Positions 1 through 7,761 of a DNA stretch of 64,000 nt are shown here, in pieces. The position numbers and the translations under genes were made by a program. The first letter of the stretch is position 1. The number at the start of each line of letters is the position of its first letter. The notes below the pieces were generated by a model. The model was not told where the DNA came from. It worked only from the letters and a program-made list of their open reading frames with translations, and made no database searches. This DNA comes from Firmicutes bacterium HGW-Firmicutes-2 (GTDB taxonomy: Bacteria; Bacillota; Clostridia; Lachnospirales; Vallitaleaceae): assembly GCA_002841495.1 (NCBI GenBank), contig PGZV01000004.1, forward strand, positions 62,001 to 126,000. Reading direction: 5' to 3'.

Positions 1-354
1 GACATCTTCGGTATAAGGGCCGGATTCTAAGTTGCCGTTAAATACTTGTTCAGTACTTATGAATACCATTTTAGCACCTACTGCCTTGCAAGCCTTTGCA
101 ACATTTAATGCGCCTTGAACATTGATTTTGTAAGCCATTTCAGGATGATCATTGCAAAAATCTGTAACGGCTATAGCTGCTGCATGAATGACGTAATCCG
201 GTTTAAACATTTTAAAGGTCTGGGTCACGCTACTTTCATTTGTAATATCCAGATCATCTTTGTCTGTAGATAATATTTGGAAAGTATGCTGGTATTTTTG
301 TGTGAATCGAGTACAGAAAAAACCTAATCCACCGGTTAATAGTATTTTTTTCAT
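1..354 (-). CDS. NAD(P)-dependent epimerase/RmlD-like reductase (partial, N-terminal part)
   Basis: The gene runs off the left edge, so only about 118 N-terminal residues are visible. They form the start of a Rossmann fold (KKILLTGGLGFF) followed by DYVIHAAA near residues 53-60 and a VFISTEQVFNG segment, the pattern of the RmlD/dTDP-4-dehydrorhamnose reductase and extended SDR families. The third glycine of the usual TGxxGxxG loop is replaced by Cys. The ATG at 354 follows AAGGAG with normal spacing. Substrate cannot be deduced: it may be a nucleotide-sugar reductase or the SDR-like regulatory subunit of methionine adenosyltransferase. Confidence 0.75.
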   Translation of the reverse strand, partial: MKKILLTGGLGFFCTRFTQKYQHTFQILSTDKDDLDITNESSVTQTFKMFKPDYVIHAAAIAVTDFCNDHPEMAYKINVQGALNVAKACKAVGAKMVFISTEQVFNGNLESGPYTEDV

Positions 355-440
355 ATTTATTTCTCCTTATGGCTTAATGGTTAATAGTTTTTGTTTGAGA
401 GCATAAACGCGTTTGTTATTGTTATTTATCACTACGTCTC

Positions 441-469
441 AATATAGCACTAGTATAATGGAAAATCAA
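441..469 (-). promoter_or_regulatory. Promoter of the epimerase gene
   Basis: On the minus strand a TTGATT -35 box (464-469) and a TATATT -10 box (441-446) are separated by 17 bases, about 85 bases upstream of the start codon. The call rests on box match and spacing only. Confidence 0.5.
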
Positions 470-609
470 CTCAAATAATTAGGTGCTAAGAGCAATATAT
501 TGTGATAAGCATGAGTAAAACCGTGATTAATAGGCTATATCAGGACTTGTGTCGCTGAAATAAATACATACTAAAACAATAAAAATACATAATAAACAAT
601 AACAAAACA

Positions 610-638
610 TTGACTTGTGATGATTTGGGTGCTATTAT
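610..638 (+). promoter_or_regulatory. Promoter of the CDGSH gene
   Basis: A TTGACT -35 box (610-615), a 17-base spacer and a TATTAT -10 box (633-638) precede the CDGSH gene, leaving a leader of roughly 80 bases. No other gene lies between. Confidence 0.5.
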
Positions 639-724
639 CAAAAGCATAGAGATATTATGAATAACATCATGTACTGGAAAACCTTGAACTAATAATTGTG
701 CAAATATAAAGAGGAGTGGTAATT

Positions 725-982
725 ATGGAAAACAAAGAAGATAAAATAAAATCACCGATTGAAGTGGAACTCAAAGCTGGAGAAACATATCATTGGTGCG
801 CTTGTGGGAAAAGTTCGACCCAACCATTTTGCGATGAATCTCATGGGTGTGAAGGTTTTGCACCGTTGGCTTTTACGGCAGAAAAAGATGAGACCATAGA
901 AGTATGCAACACTTTTTTCTTGTGTACCTGTAAACAAACAAAAACACCACCTTACTGCGATAAAACACATAAAAAGTTTTAA
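725..982 (+). CDS. Double CDGSH iron-sulfur domain protein
   Basis: This 85-residue protein is built almost entirely of two CDGSH-type motifs, each a likely three-Cys/one-His [2Fe-2S] site: C25, C27, C36 and H40 in CACGKSSTQPFCDESH, and C67, C69, C78 and H82 in CTCKQTKTPPYCDKTH. The glycine of the eponymous motif is Glu in the first and Lys in the second. The ATG at 725 is preferred over the GTG at 716 because AGGAG (712-716) sits 8 bases before it. It has its own promoter and a downstream hairpin terminator, so it is probably monocistronic. Small bacterial CDGSH proteins are thought to transfer electrons or clusters; no partner is visible here. Confidence 0.88.
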   Translation: MENKEDKIKSPIEVELKAGETYHWCACGKSSTQPFCDESHGCEGFAPLAFTAEKDETIEVCNTFFLCTCKQTKTPPYCDKTHKKF

Positions 983-1000
983 GTTAAATGAGATCGTTAT

Positions 1001-1147
1001 GGCTTTGGGCAAATGCTCAAGGCCTTTTATTTTACTCTAGGAAACCCATACTATGTTAATGCGTTGAAGCGCCGCATTAACTATTAAGGAAATCTTTCCT
1101 GCCGTAACAATTTGCTTTGCAAAACGAGGCGTAGCCTCTTTGTTTTT
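1001..1147 (+). ncRNA. Structured RNA element, copy A (unrecognised family)
   Basis: This intergenic stretch folds into four hairpins that recur, with compensating base changes, at 29978-30152. (1) 1001-1010 pairs with 1015-1024 and is followed by a T-rich run, so it may terminate the CDGSH transcript. (2) AGGAAA (1039-1044) pairs with TTTCCT (1095-1100) and encloses CATACTAT plus a perfect 9-bp stem (1055-1063 with 1073-1081) with loop TTGAAGCGC. (3) TTTGC/GCAAA at 1111-1123. (4) GAGGC/GCCTC at 1126-1138, followed by TTTGTTTTT, a terminator that also works for the convergent activase gene. I do not recognise the family. Strand is inferred from the T-run. Confidence 0.55.
1124..1147. terminator. 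Bidirectional terminator between structured RNA A and the first activase gene
   Basis: GAGGC-gta-GCCTC (1126-1138) is flanked by AAAAC on the left and TTTGTTTTT on the right, so it can end transcription from both sides. It lies directly beyond the stop codon of the minus-strand activase gene. Confidence 0.6.
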
Positions 1148-1149
1148 CT

Positions 1150-2058
1150 CTAAGAGGTAACGACAAAACCGTGATGCTTAAAAACATGAACATATTCTAT
1201 ATATTTAGGATCATCTTTATGGATGGGGTCATACCCTGCCATAGCGTAAGGCTTATTGAGTAAAGCGTATTTGTTTTCTCCATAATTGTGATAGGGCAAC
1301 AAGTTTACGTTCCGTATTTTCAAGGACTTTAAAAGTGTACAGAAATGTTCGGCATCTTCAATACTATAGTTGAAGTCGGGAATGACAGGTATCCGTGCGA
1401 TAATGTCTTTTTTTTGTGACACTGCGAATCGAATGTTGCCGAGTATTTGATTGAGAGGGACGCCTACAATTTTCTCGTGTATATCGCTATCATAGTGTTT
1501 GATGTCGCAGAGTAACAAGTCCAGATGTTTGATGAAAGGCATGAAGTCATCATGATTGCAGTAGCAAGTGGTTTCGGCTGCAGTATGGATGTGATATTTT
1601 TTGGCTTCTTTAAGAAGTTCGGTTGCAAAAGACGCTTGTTGAAGAACTTCACCGCCGGACAATGTTAATCCGCCTCCGCTTTCTTCATAGAAAGGTTGAT
1701 CTTTCAATACTTCGCTCATGATTTCGTTGATGCTATAGAGAGTCCCTTCATATGCAAGGGCACTTGTCGGACATATCTGCGTGCATAATAAGCATCCGGT
1801 ACACAGGTCTTCATCAATGATGATGTTATCATGTACAGATGATATGGCATTCTCAGGACATGCTTTGATACAAGCATTGCAGTTTATACATGCATGCTTA
1901 TTCCATGTGATTTGAACTTTTTTGCTTAATGATTCCGGATTAGAACACCATGGACATCGTAAAGGACAGCCTTTCAGGAATATAACGGTTCTTATACCTG
2001 GGCCATCATGAAGACTGAATTTTTGGATGTTAAATACCATGCCTTTGTTTTCTATCAT
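1150..2058 (-). CDS. Glycyl radical enzyme activase (radical SAM), first copy
   Basis: A 302-residue radical SAM activase that would install the glycyl radical on the divergently encoded enzyme at 2381. The SAM cluster motif is C31-x3-C35-x2-C38 after the family signature LHDGPGIRT, and SGGE near residue 139 is the SAM-binding motif. A two-cluster ferredoxin insert follows with both CxxCxxCxxxCP sets complete (C57, C60, C63, C67; C86, C89, C92, C96), as in activases of dehydratase and decarboxylase type glycyl radical enzymes rather than the shorter PflA. The ATG at 2058 follows AAAGGAGA. Its promoter overlaps a perfect palindrome at 2112-2129. Confidence 0.93.
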   Translation of the reverse strand: MIENKGMVFNIQKFSLHDGPGIRTVIFLKGCPLRCPWCSNPESLSKKVQITWNKHACINCNACIKACPENAISSVHDNIIIDEDLCTGCLLCTQICPTSALAYEGTLYSINEIMSEVLKDQPFYEESGGGLTLSGGEVLQQASFATELLKEAKKYHIHTAAETTCYCNHDDFMPFIKHLDLLLCDIKHYDSDIHEKIVGVPLNQILGNIRFAVSQKKDIIARIPVIPDFNYSIEDAEHFCTLLKSLKIRNVNLLPYHNYGENKYALLNKPYAMAGYDPIHKDDPKYIEYVHVFKHHGFVVTS

Positions 2059-2091
2059 ATTGAATCTCCTTTGGCTTAATGTTCATCTTAT

Positions 2092-2129
2092 ATTATACAT
2101 GAAAATACAATAACTTTCAAATGAAAGTT
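2092..2129 (-). promoter_or_regulatory. Activase promoter overlapped by an operator palindrome
   Basis: On the minus strand TTGAAA (2115-2120), a 17-base spacer and TATAAT (2092-2097) form a near-consensus promoter. The -35 box lies inside the inverted repeat AACTTTCA-AA-TGAAAGTT (2112-2129), perfect over 8+8 bases. TGAAAGTT half-sites recur at 2204-2211 and 2319-2326. The position suggests repression, and the core TTTCAAATGAAA resembles sites at four other promoters of this locus. Confidence 0.65.
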
Positions 2130-2291
2130 TATAAATTGCGATAACAAGGTTTGTGTCACTGACAGCCGGTTGTGAAGGAATGGACATATATAGGTTGTTA
2201 AAGTGAAAGTTGGAAGGCGTTTTATAATACAAAGAATAACCTTTTTACTGGAACGGAAATAAGAAATAGAATAAATGATATCAATTTTACA

Positions 2292-2337
2292 TTCATATGA
2301 AACAAATATGGACACAAATGAAAGTTGGTGTTATAAT
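2292..2337 (+). promoter_or_regulatory. Promoter and upstream operator of the first glycyl radical enzyme gene
   Basis: TGGACA (2309-2314), a 17-base spacer and TATAAT (2332-2337) sit about 45 bases before the start codon. The spacer contains the half-site TGAAAGTT (2319-2326). Six bases upstream of the -35 box lies TTCATATGAAA (2292-2302), a match to the palindrome seen at other promoters of this locus and in a position typical of an activator. Confidence 0.65.
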
Positions 2338-2380
2338 AAACTTAAGAATCTATCGTAGCATCGTATGAATGGAGGAAAAA

Positions 2381-4789
2381 ATGAAACGATATTTTGGCGA
2401 AATGACACAGAGAATGAATAAATATAGAGAAGATGTCCTTGATATTACGAGGTGGGTATGTACGGAGCGGGCCATTTTCACGACTGAGGTATATAAAAAT
2501 AATGAGGCTCAACCTCTGCCCATAAAAAGAGCACTTATGTTAGAGAAAATATTGAGTAATATGAGTATATATATCGAAGACGAAACATTGCTTGCGGGTA
2601 ATCAAGCATCTTCAAATTGCGCGGCCCCTATTTTTCCTGAATATGCAATGGACTGGGTTGTGAATGAACTTGACTTGTTTGAAAAACGAGATGGTGATGT
2701 TTTTCATATCACCGAAGATAACAAGCAAATTCTTAGAGAGTTAGAACCTTTTTGGAAAGGGAAAACGATTAAAGAGAAAGCTTTGGCTTCTATGCCGGAG
2801 TTAAGTAAGTTATTTTATGACTATGGCATTATCAAAGCAGAAGGGAACATAACTTCAGGTGATGCGCACATAGCTGTTATGTATGAAAAAGTACTAAGCC
2901 AAGGATTAAGAAGATATGAAGAACGCGTCATTGAGAAAATCAATGATTTGGACTTAACGGATTATAAAAACCAAGAAAAATTACACTTTTACAAAGGTAT
3001 TATTATCACCATAGATGCCGTTAAAAGGTTTGCGATCAGATACAGTGAATTAGCGGAAGCCATGTCAAAAGAAGCCGGTACTGAAGCACGAAAAAATGAA
3101 TTAAGGGAACTATCACGAATTTTGAAAAAAGTACCCTATAATCCTGCAGATACTTTCTATGAAGCCGTACAGTCAGTCTGGCTCATACAATTAGTGCTTC
3201 AGATTGAAAGCAATGGGCATTCGCTTTCTTATGGACGCATGGATCAATATCTATATCCGTATTATCAAAAAGATTTAAGTGATGGCGTTTTAAGTGAAGA
3301 ATTTGCATGTGAACTTCTAACAAATCTATGGATAAAAACATATACAATCAATAAAATTCGATCATGGAGTCACACACAATATTCAGCCGGAAGCCCATTA
3401 TACCAAAATGTAACGATTGGTGGACAAACCATAGAGGGTAAAGATGCGGTTAATCCATTGTCCTATATGATTGTCAGATCAGTTGCACAAGCCCATTTAC
3501 CCCAACCTAACTTAACGATTCGCTATTTCTCCGGCTTAGATCATCGATTTATGAATGAAGCCATTGAATTAATGAAGCTTGGAACAGGAATGCCGGCATT
3601 TAATAGTGATGAGGTCATCATTAAATCATTAATAGATAAAGGCGTCACAAAAGAGGATGCATTTAACTACAGTGCTATTGGTTGTGTGGAAGTGGCTGTA
3701 CCGGGAAAATGGGGGTACCGATGCACAGGGATGAGTTTTTTGAATTATCCTAAAACATTGCTTATAGCGATGAATAATGGTGTTGATCCTAAAACAGGCA
3801 TAAAGCTTATGGAGGGCGCAGGCAATTTTGTTGATTTTACCAGTTATGGCGATTTGGAAAATGCTTGGGAGATAACCATTTCCGAGTTCACAAAACAACA
3901 AGTCATTATAGATGCAGCGGTTGACCGATGTTTGGAATTAAACACAATGGACGTATTATGTTCTGCCTTAACGGATGATTGTATTGAACGCGGTCTAAGC
4001 CTAAAAGAAGGTGGTGCGGTCTATGATATGATATCGGATTTACAAGTCGGTATTGCCAATTTGGCAGATTCCTTAGCGGCTATTAAAAAGTGTGTATTTG
4101 AAGATAAACTGATAACACCTGAGGCATTGTGGCATGCAATTATGACCGATTTTGAGGGAGAAGAAGGCAGAAAGATTCAGAAAATTCTTCAGGAAGTACC
4201 ACCAAAATTTGGAAACGACGATGATTATGTCGATCAACTCATACGAGATGCCTATGTGACCCACATAAAAGAAATGAAAAAATATAAGAATACGCGTTAT
4301 GGAAGAGGACCTATTGGTGGGAATTATTACGGCGGTACATCTTCGATTTCTGCTAACGTTGGACAGGGAAATGGAACGATGGCGACACCAGATGGTAGAA
4401 ATGCATCAGAACCATTAGCAGAAGGATGTGCCCCTTGTCATTTGATGGACAAAAAAGGACCAACAGCTGTATTCAAATCAGTATCAAAACTTCCTACAAT
4501 GGATATAACAGGTGGTGTCTTGCTCAATCAAAAAATCAACCCACAGTTGCTAGCTTCTGAAGAGGATAAAAAGAAATTAATATCCTTACTAAGAACATTT
4601 TTTAATAGACTGGATGGTTTTCATGTACAATATAATGTTGTTTCTAAAGAAACGTTGCTGGATGCCCAGGTTCACCCTGAGGATCATCGAGATCTGATTG
4701 TTCGAATAGCCGGTTATAGCGCATTCTTTAATGTACTATCGAAAAAAACGCAAGATGATATTATAGGTAGAACAGAGCAAACATTGTAG
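2381..4789 (+). CDS. Glycyl radical enzyme, PFL/dehydratase family, first copy
   Basis: An 802-residue glycyl radical enzyme. The thiyl-radical cysteine is C435 in IGCVEVAVPGK and the glycyl radical site is G778 in VRIAGYSAFF, 25 residues from the C-terminus as is usual. True pyruvate formate-lyase has adjacent active-site cysteines; here there is one Cys followed by Val-Glu, the pattern of glycerol/diol dehydratase, C-N and C-S lyases and related enzymes, so the substrate is more likely a hydroxylated or aminated small molecule. The ATG at 2381 is chosen because GGAGG (2371-2375) lies just before it; the in-frame ATG at 2369 overlaps that site. Its activase is divergently encoded. Confidence 0.9.
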   Translation: MKRYFGEMTQRMNKYREDVLDITRWVCTERAIFTTEVYKNNEAQPLPIKRALMLEKILSNMSIYIEDETLLAGNQASSNCAAPIFPEYAMDWVVNELDLFEKRDGDVFHITEDNKQILRELEPFWKGKTIKEKALASMPELSKLFYDYGIIKAEGNITSGDAHIAVMYEKVLSQGLRRYEERVIEKINDLDLTDYKNQEKLHFYKGIIITIDAVKRFAIRYSELAEAMSKEAGTEARKNELRELSRILKKVPYNPADTFYEAVQSVWLIQLVLQIESNGHSLSYGRMDQYLYPYYQKDLSDGVLSEEFACELLTNLWIKTYTINKIRSWSHTQYSAGSPLYQNVTIGGQTIEGKDAVNPLSYMIVRSVAQAHLPQPNLTIRYFSGLDHRFMNEAIELMKLGTGMPAFNSDEVIIKSLIDKGVTKEDAFNYSAIGCVEVAVPGKWGYRCTGMSFLNYPKTLLIAMNNGVDPKTGIKLMEGAGNFVDFTSYGDLENAWEITISEFTKQQVIIDAAVDRCLELNTMDVLCSALTDDCIERGLSLKEGGAVYDMISDLQVGIANLADSLAAIKKCVFEDKLITPEALWHAIMTDFEGEEGRKIQKILQEVPPKFGNDDDYVDQLIRDAYVTHIKEMKKYKNTRYGRGPIGGNYYGGTSSISANVGQGNGTMATPDGRNASEPLAEGCAPCHLMDKKGPTAVFKSVSKLPTMDITGGVLLNQKINPQLLASEEDKKKLISLLRTFFNRLDGFHVQYNVVSKETLLDAQVHPEDHRDLIVRIAGYSAFFNVLSKKTQDDIIGRTEQTL

Positions 4790-4921
4790 TGCCACGATCA
4801 TTATTAAGGTTATACCTTTCACCTTCATAAGTTTAAATATATTTTTTAAGAGCATAAGCTTTTAATCCTCACTACTTGGATGTCGTAATAAGGGATTGGG
4901 TTTATGTTCATTTTTTTGCAC

Positions 4922-4962
4922 AAAAATAAGTGTTAGGTACGAGATCCCCAACACTTATTTTT
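4922..4962. terminator. Bidirectional terminator
   Basis: AAAAATAAGTGTT (4922-4934) pairs over 13 bases with AACACTTATTTTT (4950-4962), with an A-run on one side and a T-run on the other. It separates the convergent glycyl radical enzyme gene and the ASKHA-like gene. The stretch 4790-4921 before it holds nothing else I can name. Confidence 0.8.
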
Positions 4963-4981
4963 CGTTTAATAATTTATTGAT

Positions 4982-6808
4982 CTAGATATGATTAGCGTAG
5001 TAGACAGCTCCGATGGCCTGTGCAAATTGTGCAACGGTATAATGGGGGCTATTTTCTAGTTGTTTCATTAAAGACGTGTTAGCCAAGGAAGCATCTGCTA
5101 CTTCAAGTGAAATATCATCGCTTACACTTTTGACACCTTCCTTGATAAGTTCGAAGCAACGACTGTTCTTAACCAGTCTTCCGAATGCCATAAGATTAGG
5201 TGTGCCTAGCTTTATGATTTTATTTGTCTCAAGGTAAGTAATCGCCAGTGACACACCGATGTTCCTCCAGATTTTTGAATTGGTTTCGTCATTTTCACGC
5301 TCCGGTAGTGACATCATATGCTCTAAGAAAGCTTTTCTTTGATCCTTCGGCTCTGTGGGTACATAGTAGCCCGGTTGACCATCTACGATTTGTTCGATAA
5401 CATAGTCTTTTTCGAGTAACTCATTAAATAAATCCGGTCGTTCCTTTGGGAAATATTTTAAAGCCATTCTAAAGATACCGCTTTGACTACAAAACTTTTG
5501 AATGGTCCCTGACAGGTTGGTGTTGAAATTATTAATGCTTCTTATGTCGTCAGGTGGGTATTGTTTTTCGACAAAACTACCTAAATCAATAATGAGATTA
5601 TAAATCTCAAGAGGTATATTTGGTATAGAACCATTCCCTTTTACCCAACCGGTACCAAGTTCTGTTCCTAATGTATAAGCTAAAACACCTTTGGTGACAA
5701 TTTTAGGTGAGGTTGAAGCTGCTATTTCTACTGCGGCTGTAAAAGATGCCATAGGACCGTCATTAATCATTCTCACAATGCCGTCTTCTTTAACGTATTG
5801 CTGAAGTCGGTTGTCCAGGTTGGTCAAGCTTAAAAAATCTTCTTCAAAATTAATAGAAGTATTGTTTCTTATACCTCTAACTTTATAGCATTCTCCACCA
5901 ACGACTTTATTATGAACAACAACATCGGGATAACATAAACCGATGGCATCGATTTCAACCATGTCATCATGTAGATACTTTTCCACTTTTGAAATGACTT
6001 CTAACATATGGTCATCAGTTGCATCTTTATCAAGAGCTGAATCAACGTCCGATAATAGAGAAGTTTTTTCTTGAGACATCTTAGTACTAAGATCTAAAGA
6101 TATTTTTGCACGTAGTAATCTTACAAGTAAACATATCGGTTCAATCAGTTGGTTGGAGGTGGTAAAAAGAGCAGGGAACCAATCGTACTCTTTGTAACAA
6201 TCAATAATACCGTCTTTTACCAATACGAGTTTAATGTCTGTGCCGCCAATATCCATGCCGCAGATTATTTTGCCTTCCAAATCTTCTGTGACCTTATTAA
6301 AAAAAGACGCATCTTCATAATTAGATTCGGTAGCAACATCAATATTCGGCATTTCAGATAGTTCACAAGCGATGAATCTGAATGGAGGCTCTTCTGGACA
6401 TAGCGTTCTCATCATACGATCGATAACATTGATACATTTGCCGTATCCGATTCTCTCAGTACTTTTTTTATGAATCTGAAAGACATCATTCAATTCGTTG
6501 ATGAGTTTCTTGAGATCTAGGTGATCTGTATCGATATACACGTGCATCGCTATTCCACCAAGTCCTGAAAGAATGTTATAGATATCGGCCCACAAATAAT
6601 GCTTGATAAAATCTATTTCTTCTTGGTTCAGATGGTCTAGGCGCGGGATATGTATATCAAAGAGTCTTTTTTCATTGTTTTCCAATAAGGTCAGCATGCA
6701 ATGCATGCTATACCTTTCTGAAACATCTAAACCATTAAAAGATTTGCATACGTCGTTGATATAGAGGGGCTCGCCAGCTTTTGCACGTTCTAAAAACTTT
6801 TTTAGCAT
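4982..6808 (-). CDS. Large ROK/ASKHA-like protein of unknown role
   Basis: A 608-residue protein with an unrecognised N-terminal region of about 180 residues and a C-terminal ASKHA ATPase-like region. The phosphate-1 motif is GMDIGGTDIKLVLVKDG (starting near 184), and ALYTLGTELGTGW-type sequence near 375 (YTLGTELGTGW) resembles the second phosphate loop of ROK kinases. It is about twice the usual ROK length and lacks the CxCGxxGC zinc site seen in the kinase at 19250. It follows the activase by 29 bases and is the last gene of the GRE2-activase operon. The ATG at 6808 follows AAAGGA. It could be a kinase or an ATP-dependent reactivation factor; both are inference. Confidence 0.6.
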   Translation of the reverse strand: MLKKFLERAKAGEPLYINDVCKSFNGLDVSERYSMHCMLTLLENNEKRLFDIHIPRLDHLNQEEIDFIKHYLWADIYNILSGLGGIAMHVYIDTDHLDLKKLINELNDVFQIHKKSTERIGYGKCINVIDRMMRTLCPEEPPFRFIACELSEMPNIDVATESNYEDASFFNKVTEDLEGKIICGMDIGGTDIKLVLVKDGIIDCYKEYDWFPALFTTSNQLIEPICLLVRLLRAKISLDLSTKMSQEKTSLLSDVDSALDKDATDDHMLEVISKVEKYLHDDMVEIDAIGLCYPDVVVHNKVVGGECYKVRGIRNNTSINFEEDFLSLTNLDNRLQQYVKEDGIVRMINDGPMASFTAAVEIAASTSPKIVTKGVLAYTLGTELGTGWVKGNGSIPNIPLEIYNLIIDLGSFVEKQYPPDDIRSINNFNTNLSGTIQKFCSQSGIFRMALKYFPKERPDLFNELLEKDYVIEQIVDGQPGYYVPTEPKDQRKAFLEHMMSLPERENDETNSKIWRNIGVSLAITYLETNKIIKLGTPNLMAFGRLVKNSRCFELIKEGVKSVSDDISLEVADASLANTSLMKQLENSPHYTVAQFAQAIGAVYYANHI

Positions 6809-6837
6809 TTGAAGGTTTCCTTTCGCAGAAAGTGGGG

Positions 6838-7761
6838 TTAGTCTAGGTGTATTTCTTCTAGAACATGAACGCCTTCATTCTTAATAATTTGATTGAAATG
6901 GTTCAGTTCGCTTTGAGTAAAACTTTGCATATTATGTAATAAGCTGTAGCTTTTGTTCATGATTCTATATTTGCTCTCAGCCAATACGTTATAGTTGATG
7001 AGTTCGATTTTGATATCATCTCGTATACTATGGACAAAAGCAGCGATGTTTTTTATATTCTCATCTTTTGCGGTTATGCCGGGTATCAAAGGAATTCTAA
7101 CCAATAGGTTGACTTTTCTATCTGCAAGATAATGAAGATTAAATTTGATGGATTCGTTTCGAACTCCGGTGTATCTTTGATGTTCATAGGTATCATAGAG
7201 TTTCATATCTACAATAAAAAGATCAACAAAGGGGATAAAATGTTCGAGAACATCCGAATGCACATAGAGGCAGGTTTCAATAGCGGTATGAATGGCATTG
7301 TTTTTGCAGGACTTAAGAATATCAAGGGCGAAATCTGATTGATAAAAGGGATCACCACCTGAAAGTGTAATACCACCCTTAGATTGTTCATAGAAAACTT
7401 GGTCAGCCATTAAGATTTCAAAAACCTCTTGAGTAGAAACGGTTCTGCCGTCAAAGCATAGAGCACCTGTGGGACATATGGCAACACAGGTGCCGGCATT
7501 TGAACACTTCTCAGTGTCTATTTTAATATGAGAAAGAGGCTTTTCCTGTATGGAAAGGGCATTATTTTGGCATGAGCCAATACATTTGTGGCATTTTATG
7601 CATTTATTTTCAAAATACCAAAGGTTTACTTTTGGACTGATACCCTCAGGGTTGTGGCACCAGATACAATTGAGGTGACAGCCTTTTAAGAAGACAGTGC
7701 TTCTAATGCCGGGTCCATCATGTACTGCAAATTTTTTAATATCAAATATAGTTCCGATCAT
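6838..7761 (-). CDS. Glycyl radical enzyme activase (radical SAM), second copy
   Basis: A 307-residue activase parallel to the one at 1150. C28-x3-C32-x2-C35 binds the SAM cluster after VHDGPGIRS, and SGGD replaces the usual SGGE. In the ferredoxin insert the first motif is complete (CIKCHKCIGSC), while the second, CSNAGTCVAICP, has only three cysteines because one position is Ala. The start ATG overlaps the stop of the upstream glycyl radical enzyme gene by 4 bases (ATGA), so the two are translationally coupled and clearly a pair. Confidence 0.92.
   Translation of the reverse strand: MIGTIFDIKKFAVHDGPGIRSTVFLKGCHLNCIWCHNPEGISPKVNLWYFENKCIKCHKCIGSCQNNALSIQEKPLSHIKIDTEKCSNAGTCVAICPTGALCFDGRTVSTQEVFEILMADQVFYEQSKGGITLSGGDPFYQSDFALDILKSCKNNAIHTAIETCLYVHSDVLEHFIPFVDLFIVDMKLYDTYEHQRYTGVRNESIKFNLHYLADRKVNLLVRIPLIPGITAKDENIKNIAAFVHSIRDDIKIELINYNVLAESKYRIMNKSYSLLHNMQSFTQSELNHFNQIIKNEGVHVLEEIHLD

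Noticed and set aside
2381-4789. Pyruvate formate-lyase identity for the glycyl radical enzymes
   Set aside because: The active site has a single Cys followed by Val-Glu, not the adjacent Cys-Cys of PflB, and the activases are of the long two-ferredoxin type.
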